Counted from the first letter of the stretch, positions 33,345-42,406 are shown. The stretch: 64,000 nt of DNA from Streptomyces sp. HUAS MG91 (GCF_040529335.1 NZ_CP159534.1:186001-250000), one strand, 5' to 3'. The notes: a model not told the origin generated them from the letters alone. Program-made: numbers and translations.

Positions 33345-35585
33345 ATGAAGTTCACCGACGGCTTCTGGCTGATGCGCGACGGGGTCGAGGCCTCGTACGC
33401 CACCGAGGTACGCGACGTCCGCGCCGGCGACGACCGCTTCACCGCGTTCGCCGCGGTCAAGCGGGTCGAGCGGCGCGGCGACACCCTCAACGCCCCGCTC
33501 CTGACCGTCGACTGCTTCTCCCCCGCCGAAGGCGTCATCGGCGTCACCGTCACGCACCTGGCGGGCCGCAGGCACCGCGGCCCCGACTTCGCCCTGCCCG
33601 GCGCGGACACCGGTGCGGGACAGGTGCGCCGTGACGGCGACATCGTGGAGCTGACCAGCGGCGCCCTCGGCGTCCGCCTGGACGCGGGCGCGCCGTGGAC
33701 CCTGTCGTTCCGCGACCCCGGGGGCCGCGAGGTCGCCTCCGTGGGCCGCAAGGGCACCGCCTTCCTCACCACGGGCGACGGCGCCCACCACATGGCCGGG
33801 CAGCTGTCCCTCGGGGTCGGCGAGCAGGTCTACGGCCTCGGCGAGCGCTTCACCCCGTTCGTGAAGAACGGCCAGGTCGTCGACATGTGGCAGGCCGACG
33901 GCGGCACCAGCAGCGAGCAGGCCTACAAGAACATCCCCTTCAGCCTGCACGTCTCCCCCACCGGCGCGTACGGCGTCTTCGTGGACCACCCGGGGAAGGT
34001 CGGCTACGAGATCGGCTCGGAGTCCGTCGGGCAGATGCAGTTCAGCGTCGAGGACCAGACGCTGACCTACTACGTCGTCGCGGGCCCCGAACCCAAGGAC
34101 GTGCTGCGCCGCTACACCGCGCTGACCGGCCGCCCGGCGCTCCCTCCGGCGTGGTCGTTCGGCCTGTGGCTGACCACCTCGTTCACCACGCAGTACGACG
34201 AGGCGACGGTGACGAAGTTCGTGGACGGCATGGCGGAGCGCGACATCCCGCTGTCGGTCTTCCACTTCGACTGCTTCTGGATGCGCGAGTACCAGTGGTC
34301 GGACTTCGCCTGGGACCCGGACGTCTTCCCGGACCCGGAAGGCATGCTGGCCCGGCTCAAGGAGCGCGGCCTGCGGATCTCCGTGTGGATCAACCCGTAC
34401 ATCGCCCAGAAGTCCGCCCTGTTCGACGAGGCCGCGGAGCTGGGGTACCTGGTGCGGACCGCCGGCGGCGACATCTGGCAGTGGGACCTGTGGCAGGCCG
34501 GCATGGGCCTGGTGGACTTCACGAACCCCGACGCGTGCGCCTGGTTCCAGGCGAAGCTGAAGGTGCTCCTGGACCAGGGCGTCGACTGCTTCAAGACGGA
34601 CTTCGGCGAGCGCATCCCGACGGACGTGGTCTGGCACGACGGCTCCGACCCCGAGCGCATGCACAACTACTACACGCACCTGTACAACAAGGTCGTCTTC
34701 GACCTGCTGGAGAAGGAGCGCGGCAGCGGCGAGGCCGTGCTGTTCGCGCGGTCGGCGGCGGCGGGCGGGCAGCAGTTCCCGGTGCACTGGGGCGGCGACT
34801 GCTGGTCGTCGTTCGGCGCCATGGCCGAGTCGCTGCGCGGCGGCCTCTCGCTGTCCCTGTCGGGCTTCGGGTTCTGGTCGCACGACATCGGCGGCTTCGA
34901 GGGCACCCCCGACCCGGCGGTCTTCAAGCGCTGGCTGCAGTTCGGCCTGCTCTCCTCGCACAGCCGGCTGCACGGCTCGTCCTCGTACCGCGTGCCGTGG
35001 GAGTTCGGCGACGAGGCGGTCGACGTGGCCCGGCAGTTCACCAAGCTGAAGCACCGCCTGATGCCGTACCTGTACGGAGCGGCCGTCGAGGCCCATCGCA
35101 CGGGCGTCCCGCTGATGCGGCCGATGCTGCTCGACTTCCCCGGCGACCCGACCGCCCGCACGCTCGACCGGCAGTACATGCTCGGCCCCGACCTGCTGGT
35201 CGCGCCGGTCTTCTCCGCCGACGGCGACGTCGAGTACTACCTGCCCGAGGGCACCTGGACCCACCTGCTCACCGGGGAGCAGGTGCAGGGCCCGGTCTGG
35301 CGCAGCGAGCGGCACGGCTTCGACAGCCTGCCGCTGTACGTGCGGCCCGGCGCGGTGCTGCCGCTCGGCGCGGACACGAGCCGTCCCGACGGCGACTGGC
35401 TGACGGACCTGTCCCTGCTCGTCGCGCCCGGTGGCGCGGAGAACGGCACGGTGACCGTGTCGGTCCCCGACCACCAGGGCCGGGCCGCGGCGACGTTCGA
35501 GGTCGTGCGGGACGCGGCGGGAGCCGTGCGCGTGACCGCGCCGCAGGGCCGGGACGTACCGAAGGTGGTGCGCTCCGCGCGGTAG
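33345..35585 (+). CDS. GH31 alpha-xylosidase (YicI-like)
   Basis: A 746-residue GH31 enzyme closely resembling YicI alpha-xylosidases (MKFTDGFWLMRDG start, DCFWMREYQWSDFAWD). The catalytic nucleophile Asp419 is in CFKTDFGERIP; the acid/base Asp probably lies in the WGGDCWSSFGAM segment. There is no signal peptide, so it removes xylose from imported oligosaccharides such as isoprimeverose. ATG 33345 (or 33342) follows AAGGAA. With XylAB it channels xylose from xyloglucan fragments to the pentose-phosphate pathway. Confidence 0.93.
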   Translation: MKFTDGFWLMRDGVEASYATEVRDVRAGDDRFTAFAAVKRVERRGDTLNAPLLTVDCFSPAEGVIGVTVTHLAGRRHRGPDFALPGADTGAGQVRRDGDIVELTSGALGVRLDAGAPWTLSFRDPGGREVASVGRKGTAFLTTGDGAHHMAGQLSLGVGEQVYGLGERFTPFVKNGQVVDMWQADGGTSSEQAYKNIPFSLHVSPTGAYGVFVDHPGKVGYEIGSESVGQMQFSVEDQTLTYYVVAGPEPKDVLRRYTALTGRPALPPAWSFGLWLTTSFTTQYDEATVTKFVDGMAERDIPLSVFHFDCFWMREYQWSDFAWDPDVFPDPEGMLARLKERGLRISVWINPYIAQKSALFDEAAELGYLVRTAGGDIWQWDLWQAGMGLVDFTNPDACAWFQAKLKVLLDQGVDCFKTDFGERIPTDVVWHDGSDPERMHNYYTHLYNKVVFDLLEKERGSGEAVLFARSAAAGGQQFPVHWGGDCWSSFGAMAESLRGGLSLSLSGFGFWSHDIGGFEGTPDPAVFKRWLQFGLLSSHSRLHGSSSYRVPWEFGDEAVDVARQFTKLKHRLMPYLYGAAVEAHRTGVPLMRPMLLDFPGDPTARTLDRQYMLGPDLLVAPVFSADGDVEYYLPEGTWTHLLTGEQVQGPVWRSERHGFDSLPLYVRPGAVLPLGADTSRPDGDWLTDLSLLVAPGGAENGTVTVSVPDHQGRAAATFEVVRDAAGAVRVTAPQGRDVPKVVRSAR

Positions 35586-35600
35586 CCGTCGCGGTTCGTC

Positions 35601-35642
35601 CGAGCGCCGCCCGGAGCACGTGTGTGCTCCGGGCGGCGCTCG
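35601..35642. terminator. Bidirectional 19-bp hairpin terminator
   Basis: Perfect stem CGAGCGCCGCCCGGAGCAC / GTGCTCCGGGCGGCGCTCG with a GTGT loop. It sits between the convergent stops at 35585 (alpha-xylosidase) and 35648 (MarR). Confidence 0.85.
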
Positions 35643-35647
35643 CGTTC

Positions 35648-36175
35648 CTACGAACGGATGCGCGGCGGCTCCAGGTGGGAGAGCCATGTCGTCAGCAGGG
35701 TTTCGAGGGAGGACGCCTCGTCGGCGGACAGGAGGTCCACAAGGCGTCGCTCGTTGTGCATGTGCTCGGCGAAGGCCCGGTCGATGAGGTCCTGCCCCGG
35801 GGCCGTGAGGGCGACGATCCGGCCGCGCTGATCGTCGGCCGAACGCCTCCGGGTGACCAGTCCGGCCTTCTCCAGGCGATCGATCCGCTTCGTCATCGCA
35901 CCGGTGGTGACCATGGTGTGGGCGGCCAGTTCACCCGGCGCCCGCTCGTACGGCTCGCCGGCCCGCCGCAGGGCGCAGAGGACGTCGAACTCGCCCTCGC
36001 TCAGGCCGTACCGGCCGTACACCAGGCGCAGCTCCTCGCCGAGCCGGTCCGCGAGGCGGTGCAGGCGGCCGATCACTCCTTGCGGCGTGACGTCGAGTTC
36101 GGGGCGCTCGCGCCGCCACTCGTCCTGGATGCGGGCCACGCGGTCCTTCGGCTGCTGCTCGTCCATGCCTCCCAT
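35648..36175 (-). CDS. MarR-family repressor of the divergent EamA transporter
   Basis: A 175-residue MarR protein. The winged helix is visible in YGLSEGEFDVLCALRRAGEPYERAPGELAAHTMVTTGAMTKRIDRLEKAGLVTRRRSADDQRGRIVALT. Two CTTCC-NN-GGAAG palindromes lie in the 31-nt gap to the divergent transporter gene and overlap its start, so repression of both genes is likely. I use ATG 36175; a second Met at 36166 is possible but has its ribosome site too close. Confidence 0.9.
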   Translation of the reverse strand: MGGMDEQQPKDRVARIQDEWRRERPELDVTPQGVIGRLHRLADRLGEELRLVYGRYGLSEGEFDVLCALRRAGEPYERAPGELAAHTMVTTGAMTKRIDRLEKAGLVTRRRSADDQRGRIVALTAPGQDLIDRAFAEHMHNERRLVDLLSADEASSLETLLTTWLSHLEPPRIRS

Positions 36176-36176
36176 A

Positions 36177-36217
36177 TTAGCTTCCCAGGAAGTTATATTG
36201 TCTTCCATGGAAGCTAA
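36177..36217. promoter_or_regulatory. Tandem MarR operator in MarR/EamA promoter
   Basis: Two 12-bp palindromes, CTTCC-CA-GGAAG (36181-36192) and CTTCC-AT-GGAAG (36202-36213), are flanked by TTAG and CTAA so that the whole 41-bp region is itself an inverted repeat. The right-hand copy covers the EamA start codon (36207-36209). Confidence 0.75.
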
Positions 36218-37169
36218 TTCCCGATGGGTGGCGCTCACCGCCGTCGCTCCGGTGGCCTGGGGAGCCAACTACTACGTGACCCGCGCGTATCTGCCGCCGG
36301 ACAGCCCGCTGTACGGCGCCGCGCTGCGGGCGCTGCCCGCGGGCCTCGCCCTGCTCGCTCTGCGCAGGCGACGGCCCCGTGGCGTGTGGTGGTGGCGCTC
36401 CGCGGTCCTGGGCGTGGTCAATGTGAGCGTGTTCTTCGCCCTCGTCTACGCCGCGTCCCAACTGCTGCCGACGAGCGTCGCCTCGACCGTCATGGCCGCC
36501 TCTCCCCTGACGATGATGTTCCTCGCCTGGCCGCTGGTGGCCGAGCGGCCACGGGCCGCGCATCTGGCCGGAGCCGCGATCGGACTCGGCGGCGTGTGCC
36601 TGATGCTGCTCACCGGGGCAGTGGCGGCGAGCATTGCGGGCATGCTCGCCTCGGCGGCGGCCGTGCTCGTGTCCTCCTTCGGGCATCTGCTGACCAAGCG
36701 CTGGAGCGGCGGCACCGACATGATCGCGACGACCGCCTGGCAGCTCGTCGCCGGCGGTCTGTTCCTGCTGCCGTTCGCCGCGGCCGTGGAGGGCGCGCCG
36801 CCCGCGCTCTCCCCGGCCGCGCTCCTCGCCTTCGGCTTCGTGTCCCTGGTGGCCACCGCGCTGGCGTTCACCGCCTGGTTCACGGGCCTGCGCCACCTGC
36901 CCGCGGGCACCGTGGGACTGATCGGGCTGCTCAATCCCGTGACAGGCGTGCTCTGCGGCGTCCTGATCGCCGGAGAGGAACTGACGGTCCGCCAACTGTG
37001 CGGTCTCGCCCTGGTCCTGACGGGCGTGGTGCTCGGCCGCCCGGCGCGTACGCGCGCCTCCGCGCCCGGCGGCCCGTGCGCGCCGGCCGCGGGTCAGGTC
37101 AGCTCGTGCGCGAGCAGGTCCATCAGCAGTCCGTCCTCCCAGACGCCCGTCCGGTGGTTGCGCCAGTAG
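36207..37169 (+). CDS. EamA/DMT-family transporter (RhaT-like)
   Basis: A 320-residue membrane protein with ten predicted helices in two EamA repeats (VALTAVAPVAWGANYYVTRAYLPPDSPL...; ...GLRHLPAGTVGLIGLLNPVTGVLCGVLIAGEELTVRQLCGLALVLTGVVL). Such DMT transporters export amino acids, metabolites or drugs. It begins at ATG 36207 within an operator, so its mRNA may be nearly leaderless. Its last 76 nt overlap the antisense GNAT gene. Confidence 0.88.
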   Translation: MEANSRWVALTAVAPVAWGANYYVTRAYLPPDSPLYGAALRALPAGLALLALRRRRPRGVWWWRSAVLGVVNVSVFFALVYAASQLLPTSVASTVMAASPLTMMFLAWPLVAERPRAAHLAGAAIGLGGVCLMLLTGAVAASIAGMLASAAAVLVSSFGHLLTKRWSGGTDMIATTAWQLVAGGLFLLPFAAAVEGAPPALSPAALLAFGFVSLVATALAFTAWFTGLRHLPAGTVGLIGLLNPVTGVLCGVLIAGEELTVRQLCGLALVLTGVVLGRPARTRASAPGGPCAPAAGQVSSCASRSISSPSSQTPVRWLRQ

Positions 37170-37567
37170 GCCCGCATGATGCCGACGGGCCTGAACCCGA
37201 CCTTGCCGTAGCAGCGGATCGCCGCGGCATTGGCCGCGGCGGGGTCGATGGTCAGCCGGTGATGCCGCTTCTCCCGGACGAGCCACCGGGCGAGCGTGCG
37301 CACCGTGTCGGCTCCGAGCCCCGCCCCGTGGTGCCGCGCCGTCAGGAAGATGTCCAGGCCGGCCCGGCGGAACTCCGGATCGTTCTCCTCGGCGTACTGG
37401 ACGAGGCCGATGACCTCGTCCTCGTACACCACCGCCAGCGCGCCCTCGTAGTCGTCCGGGGGTGACCACCAGGCGGCGACCTCCGGCTCCCGCACGATCC
37501 TGTCCAGGATCTTCGCGTCGCCCTCGACCACCGGGCGCAGGACGACCTTGTCCCCATGCAGCTCCAT
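37094..37567 (-). CDS. GNAT acetyltransferase resembling AAC(6')-type aminoglycoside acetyltransferases
   Basis: A 157-residue GNAT protein. The acetyl-CoA loop is in TARHHGAGLGADTVRTLARWLV. The flanking pattern (LRPVVEGDAKILDRIVREPEVAAWW at the start; RLTIDPAAANAAAIRCYGKVGFRPVGIMR near the end) is like the AAC(6')-Ib/II lineage. Aminoglycoside modification is thus possible, but many such chromosomal homologs act on other amines. The start ATG 37567 trims a basic, non-GNAT extension. Tail overlap with the EamA gene is 76 nt. Confidence 0.85.
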   Translation of the reverse strand: MELHGDKVVLRPVVEGDAKILDRIVREPEVAAWWSPPDDYEGALAVVYEDEVIGLVQYAEENDPEFRRAGLDIFLTARHHGAGLGADTVRTLARWLVREKRHHRLTIDPAAANAAAIRCYGKVGFRPVGIMRAYWRNHRTGVWEDGLLMDLLAHELT

Positions 37568-37768
37568 ACGTGCATTCTCCCCTCTCCGCCGGCGCCGCCC
37601 GACCAACCGGCGCCCGCCGCAGGGGAGATGACCTCGACGGGCCACCCGCCGGTGCCTCTGCGTCATGCTGTGGCCAGTGCCATAATCACGGGGACCTCAA
37701 CGGCCTCACCGGGAACGTCATGGTTCCCGGTGAACCGGTCCGCGACCCGATCCACGCTGGAGCCAGGC

Positions 37769-38554
37769 ATGACGGCACATTCCTCCCCGAGCCGCATCGA
37801 CACGAGCAGACCTCATCCGGCGCGCGTCTACGACTGGCTGCTGGGCGGGAAGGACAACTATCCCGTCGATCAGGAAGTGGCGCAGAAGCTGCCGCCGCAG
37901 GCGCGGGAGAACGCCATGCGGAACCGGGCCTTCATGCACCGGGCCGCCGCCTGGCTGGCCGGGACCGGCGTCGACCAGTACCTCGACATCGGCACGGGGA
38001 TCCCGACCAAGCCCAATCTGCACCAGATCGTGCAGGGCGTCGTGCCGTCGGCCCGCGTCGCCTACGTCGACAACGACCCGATCGTGCTGCGGCACGCGGA
38101 GGCGCTGCTGGTCAGCAGCCCCGAAGGGGCGACGGACTACATCGAGGCGGATGTCCGCCGGCCCGAGGCGATCCTCGACCACGCACGGACGTTCCTGGAC
38201 TTCAGCCGCCCCATCGCGCTGTCGATGATCGCGCTGATGCACTTCATCACCGACGAGGAGGATCCCTACGGCCTGGCGCGGACCCTCGTCGACGCGCTGC
38301 CTTCGGGCAGTTACCTGGTGCTCTCCCACGGCACGACCGACGAGCACCCGCATCTGGTCAAGTCGGTGCAGTCCACGTACAAGAAGGGCGAGATTCCGCT
38401 GCGGATGCGGACGAAGTCCGAGGTGGAGCCGTTCTTCGAGGGGCTGGAGATGGTGGATCCGGGTCTGGTCACGGCCACGTACTGGTACAAGGACACGCCC
38501 GCGCCGACCCCGGAGCTGAGCGGCTTCTACGTCGGCGTGGCCCGCGTCTCCTGA
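37769..38554 (+). CDS. SAM-dependent methyltransferase of the streptomycete DUF574/Methyltransf_19 family
   Basis: A 261-residue protein with the characteristic N terminus PHPARVYDWLLGGKDNYPVDQEVA and SAM-site QYLDIGTGIPTKPNLHQI, followed by VAYVDNDPIVLRHAEALL. Members of this large actinobacterial family methylate largely unknown small molecules. The start ATG 37769 is just before the conserved core; upstream in-frame Mets would add an unrelated leader. Monocistronic. Confidence 0.92.
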   Translation: MTAHSSPSRIDTSRPHPARVYDWLLGGKDNYPVDQEVAQKLPPQARENAMRNRAFMHRAAAWLAGTGVDQYLDIGTGIPTKPNLHQIVQGVVPSARVAYVDNDPIVLRHAEALLVSSPEGATDYIEADVRRPEAILDHARTFLDFSRPIALSMIALMHFITDEEDPYGLARTLVDALPSGSYLVLSHGTTDEHPHLVKSVQSTYKKGEIPLRMRTKSEVEPFFEGLEMVDPGLVTATYWYKDTPAPTPELSGFYVGVARVS

Positions 38555-38655
38555 CCACCCACGGCGCCCCGGCCGCCGGGGCGCCGCGTCCACGGCCCCG
38601 GCCTGTGCCAGCATGGGCGGCTCCCCGCCCCTGACACCGGCAGAAAGAGGCTGCG

Positions 38656-39132
38656 ATGGACGAGCGAGAACTGACCCACCTGCGGCGCTGTGTGGACCTG
38701 GCCGCCGAGGCCCTGGAAGCGGGCGACGAGCCCTTCGGATCGGTTCTGGTGGACGGCGCAGGAACGGTCCGGGCCGAGGACCGCAACCGGATCGCCGGCG
38801 GCGACTCCACCCGGCATCCGGAGTTCGAGCTGGCCCGCTGGGCCGCCGAGAACCTCACCCCGCAGGAGCGCCGGGACGCCACGGTCTACACCTCGGGCGA
38901 GCACTGCCCGATGTGTTCGGCCGCGCACGCCTGGGTCGGTCTCGGCCGGATCGTGTACGTCGCCTCCTCGGCCCAGCTGACCGAGTGGCTGACCGCGTGG
39001 GGGCGGCCCCAGCCGCCCGTCCGTCCGCTGTCCGTGCGGGAGATCGCCCCGTCGGTGAAGGTCGAGGGCCCGGTCGACGCGCTGGTGCCCGCCGTCAAGG
39101 CGCTGCACCGCCGGCTCGCCGACCGGTCCTGA
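38656..39132 (+). CDS. Nucleoside deaminase of the CMP/dCMP-deaminase fold
   Basis: A 158-residue zinc deaminase. The zinc ligands are His54 with catalytic Glu56 (STRHPEFELARWA) and Cys84/Cys87 (GEHCPMCSAAH). The HPE in place of the usual HAE is notable but keeps His and Glu. The length and GEHCPMC motif resemble guanine/cytosine-type nucleoside deaminases rather than tRNA TadA. The ATG 38656 follows an AAAGAGG site. Substrate uncertain. Confidence 0.88.
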   Translation: MDERELTHLRRCVDLAAEALEAGDEPFGSVLVDGAGTVRAEDRNRIAGGDSTRHPEFELARWAAENLTPQERRDATVYTSGEHCPMCSAAHAWVGLGRIVYVASSAQLTEWLTAWGRPQPPVRPLSVREIAPSVKVEGPVDALVPAVKALHRRLADRS

Positions 39133-39154
39133 ACTCCGGCTTCCCGCGGGTGGT

Positions 39155-40204
39155 TCAGCCCAGACCGAGTTCCCGCTCGCCCAGGTCCGCGAAGTAGCGC
39201 TCCACCTGGGCGGGCGTCACCTCGGCGAGGGTCGCGGGGCTCCAGTGCGGGTCGCGGTCCTTGTCGATGATCTGCGCCCGGATGCCCTCCGGCAGGTCGT
39301 GGGTGTCCAGAGCCGCGCACGACACCCGGAACTCCTGGTCGAGGGCGGCTTCCAGGGAGTCGAGGCGGGCCGCCCGGCGCAGGGACTCAAGCGTCGCCTT
39401 GAGCGCCGACGGGGACTTGGCCAGCAGGGTCTCGGCGGCCTCCTTCGCGGCGGGCTCCCCGCAGGAGAAGAGCCGGTCGACGATCTCCTCGACCGTGTCG
39501 GCGGCGTAGCAGGCGTCGATCCACGGCCGCTCCCCGGCGAGCACGCCCTCGGGGGCCGTCCCGGCATGGCGCGCGACCGCCTCGTGCGCCGGTTCGCGGG
39601 CCAGGTCGGCCAGGAGGTCCGGCAGCGCGGCCGACGGGACGAAGTGGTCGGCCAGGCCGCACAGCAGCGCGTCGGCGCCTCCGGCCGACAGCCCCGTCAG
39701 GGCGAGGTGGGTGCCCAGCTGCCCCGGCGCCCGGGACAGCAGGAACGTGCCGCCGACGTCGGGGACCAGGCCGATGGAGACCTCGGGCATCGCGACCCTC
39801 GACCGTTCGGTGACCACGCGGACGGCGCCGTGCGCGGACAGGCCGACACCGCCGCCCATGACGATGCCGTCCATGAGGGCGACGTACGGCTTGGGGTAGT
39901 GCGCGATACGGGAGTCGAGGCGGTACTCGGCACGCAGGAACGCCTCGGAGGCGGTGTGGTCGCCGCTGCGCGCGTCGGCGTGGAAGAGGCGGATGTCGGC
40001 GCCCGCGCACAGCCCGCGCTCCCCCGCCCCGTCGAGGACGACGGTGCGGACGGCGGGGTCGTGCTCCCAGGCGTCGAGCGCTTCGGCGACGCCGTGGAGC
40101 ATGGCGGGGGTCAGGGCGTTCAGCGCCCGCGGCCGGTTGAGGGTGATGCGGGCGGCGTGTCCGTCGACGGCGGTGAGCACGGGGGCGGCGTCGGGGGTCA
40201 ACAC
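39155..40204 (-). CDS. 3-Hydroxyisobutyryl-CoA hydrolase (enoyl-CoA hydratase superfamily)
   Basis: A 349-residue crotonase-fold protein. Its length and motifs (GAGERGLCAGADIRLFH, GIVMGGGVGLSAHGAVRVVTERSRVAMPEVSIGLVPDVGGTFLLSR, and a long C-terminal SVSCAALDTHDLPEGIRAQIIDKDRDPHW region) identify the HIBYL-CoA hydrolase subgroup of valine catabolism. It feeds propionyl/methylmalonyl-CoA metabolism in principle, which the mut genes at the window start also serve. It is a single gene; convergent with the deaminase. Confidence 0.92.
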   Translation of the reverse strand: MLTPDAAPVLTAVDGHAARITLNRPRALNALTPAMLHGVAEALDAWEHDPAVRTVVLDGAGERGLCAGADIRLFHADARSGDHTASEAFLRAEYRLDSRIAHYPKPYVALMDGIVMGGGVGLSAHGAVRVVTERSRVAMPEVSIGLVPDVGGTFLLSRAPGQLGTHLALTGLSAGGADALLCGLADHFVPSAALPDLLADLAREPAHEAVARHAGTAPEGVLAGERPWIDACYAADTVEEIVDRLFSCGEPAAKEAAETLLAKSPSALKATLESLRRAARLDSLEAALDQEFRVSCAALDTHDLPEGIRAQIIDKDRDPHWSPATLAEVTPAQVERYFADLGERELGLG

Positions 40205-40292
40205 GAGTCCTTCCGGTGAAGATCACGGCTGGCCCATCTCTATCACCCGCGAAGGACGGCGGCCGGGCGCCCCCTGCCCCGGCGACGGGGCG

Positions 40293-40868
40293 TCACCCGG
40301 CGGCGGACGGCCCGCCCGCGCCGAAGGTCTCCAGCAGGATGTCGACGACCTCGTCCACCTCTGCCTCGGCCAGGTCGTCGAAGGCGCCGGAGTGCCGGGC
40401 GAGCAGCACCCCGGAGACCGCCGCGACCAGGACGTCGGCGCGCAGTCCCGGCCGGTCGCGGCCCTCCCGGGCGAACCGGTCCCGCAGCGGCTCCACCAGA
40501 CGGTCGTGCAGGGCCGCCCTGGTGGCCTCCTGGGCGGCGGTGTCCCGCAACGGTTCGACGGCGACCCGCAGCAGCGGCACCGGTCCGCGCCGCTGGGCGC
40601 GCCGGGCCACCTCGCGCAGCCGGGGTTCGGTGAGCAGGTCGTCCGGGCGGTCGTCGCCGTGCTCGGCCCGCAGCACCTCCACGTACAGCAGCGGTTTGCT
40701 GCCGAAGTAGCGGGCGATCAGGGACGGGTCGACGCCGGCCCGTTCGCCGATCTCGCGGATGGTCGTACGGTCGTAGCCCCGCTCGGAGAAGAGGGCGGTG
40801 GCCGCCGTCAGCAGGGCCTCCCTGCTGCGCGCCGCGTTGCGGCGCGGTCCCGTCTCCGGCGTGCTCAC
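40293..40868 (-). CDS. TetR-family regulator coupled to an MFS gene
   Basis: A 191-residue TetR protein with HTH at residues 12-60 (SREALLTAATALFSERGYDRTTIREIGERAGVDPSLIARYFGSKPLLYVEVL). Its GTG start at 40868 overlaps the MFS stop as GTGA, so it is translated from the MFS mRNA. It probably autoregulates via an inverted repeat overlapping the MFS start. An effector, perhaps the exported drug, is unknown. Confidence 0.9.
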   Translation of the reverse strand: MSTPETGPRRNAARSREALLTAATALFSERGYDRTTIREIGERAGVDPSLIARYFGSKPLLYVEVLRAEHGDDRPDDLLTEPRLREVARRAQRRGPVPLLRVAVEPLRDTAAQEATRAALHDRLVEPLRDRFAREGRDRPGLRADVLVAAVSGVLLARHSGAFDDLAEAEVDEVVDILLETFGAGGPSAAG

Positions 40869-42406
40869 GGGCGGCCCTGCGCGGACGGCGCCGGGTCGGC
40901 GGCCACGGCGGGCGCCGTCTGGACCACCGCGACGACGGACGGGCGCGGCCGGGCGCCGCCGCGGGTGAGGGCCACGGCGATGATCCCGGTGATCGCGAAG
41001 GCGGCGCAGCCGACGAGGCCCGCGGTGCGGTAGCCGTCGTTGCCCGGCAGGCTCGCGCCGGGAGCGGTGGCGGCCTGGAGGATGACGGCGCTGAGCGCGC
41101 TGCCGGTCGAGTATCCGATGTACTTCACGACCTGATTGAAACTCATCGCGCTGCCCGTCTCCCGCGCGGGCACTCCGGCGACGATCAGGCCGGGGGTGAC
41201 CGCGAAGGTGACGCCGACGCCGAGTCCGGCGAGCGCCATCATCGTGCCGATGCCCCACAGGCTGGAGCGGGCGAGCAGGAAGCAGACCAGGGAGCCGAGG
41301 GAGAGCAGGCAGCCCAGCGGCAGCATGCGGCCGGGCGTGGCCGCGCTGCCCAGCATCCGTACGAGGCGGCCGGTCAGGAGGCTCGCGGCGGAGAACGGCA
41401 CGAGGAGCAGTCCGGTGACGACGATGGAGGCGGAGAATCCGTATCCCGCGGAGGTCGGGGTCTGGACGTAGCGGGTGACCAGGGCGATGAGGAGGTAGGT
41501 GCCGACGCCGCCGACCATCGTGGTCAGGTTGGCGACGAGGACGCCGCGGTCCTTGACGAGGCGGACCCGCACCAGGGGATGGGTGCTGCGCAGCGAGTGG
41601 GCGACCCAGCCGGCCAGCAGGACGACGGCCGCGGCGGCCAGGCCGAGCAGCCCGGCCGAGGTCCAGCCCCAGCGTTCCCCTTCGGCGAGGGTCAGCAGCA
41701 GGGCCGCCATGCCGCCGGTGAGCAGCAGCGCGCCGGGAACGTCCATCGGGACGCTGGGGCGGTGCGGGGCGCGGGGCACGACGATCAGCGTGGCGGTCAG
41801 GGCCGCGGCGGCGGTGGCGGCCGCGAACCAGAATCCCGCGTACATGCCCAGGTACTCGGCGAACATCCCGGTGATCGGGTAGCCGAGCCCGATGCCCGCG
41901 GCGGTGGTGAGGGAGAGCGTCGCCACCGCGGAGCGGGCCCGGGTGTCGGGAAGAGCGTCCCGCGCCGTGGCGATGGCGAGCGGGACCAGGCCCATGCCCA
42001 CGCCCTGGAGGGCCCGGCCCACCAGGAGGCAGGCGAATCCGGCGGGGAGGGCGGCCAGGACGCTGCCGACGAGGACGAAGCCGAGCCCGCCGAGGATGAC
42101 GCGCTTGCGGTGCGGACCGTCGCCGAGGCGTCCCATCACCGGCGTCGCCACGGCGCCGACGAGCATCGTCACCGTGAGCGCCCACTGCGCGGTGGAGACG
42201 GACACGTGGTCCTCGGCCGCGATGGTCGGGATGAGCGGAGCGCCGAGGCTGCTGACGACGGCGACGAGCATGCCGAGCGAGACGAGGACGGGCACCAGGG
42301 CCCGCGGGTGGCGGAGCGCGGGCGCCGCCGCGTCGGGGGTGGACACGGGCGCCGGTATGGAGGGCTGCAAGGAGGGCTTCCCATTCTTGTCATCAATCGA
42401 TGTCAT
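40865..42406 (-). CDS. MFS drug transporter, DHA2-like (14-helix)
   Basis: A 513-residue MFS exporter. The 14-segment layout and motifs (A-loop GRLGDGPHRKR, motif C-like GLGYPITGMFAEYLG and DVPGALLLTGGMAALLLTLAEG) fit DHA2 multidrug exporters of the QacA type. The start is ATG 42406, which lies inside a 31-bp inverted repeat that is a likely TetR site; an in-frame ATG at 42541 would extend into the divergent acyl-CoA oxidase leader. The TetR gene follows in the same mRNA. Confidence 0.92.
   Translation of the reverse strand: MTSIDDKNGKPSLQPSIPAPVSTPDAAAPALRHPRALVPVLVSLGMLVAVVSSLGAPLIPTIAAEDHVSVSTAQWALTVTMLVGAVATPVMGRLGDGPHRKRVILGGLGFVLVGSVLAALPAGFACLLVGRALQGVGMGLVPLAIATARDALPDTRARSAVATLSLTTAAGIGLGYPITGMFAEYLGMYAGFWFAAATAAAALTATLIVVPRAPHRPSVPMDVPGALLLTGGMAALLLTLAEGERWGWTSAGLLGLAAAAVVLLAGWVAHSLRSTHPLVRVRLVKDRGVLVANLTTMVGGVGTYLLIALVTRYVQTPTSAGYGFSASIVVTGLLLVPFSAASLLTGRLVRMLGSAATPGRMLPLGCLLSLGSLVCFLLARSSLWGIGTMMALAGLGVGVTFAVTPGLIVAGVPARETGSAMSFNQVVKYIGYSTGSALSAVILQAATAPGASLPGNDGYRTAGLVGCAAFAITGIIAVALTRGGARPRPSVVAVVQTAPAVAADPAPSAQGRP

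Noticed and set aside
35853..36206. 118-codon upstream extension of the EamA gene
   Set aside because: It is antisense to MarR; the membrane protein starts at the ATG inside the operator.
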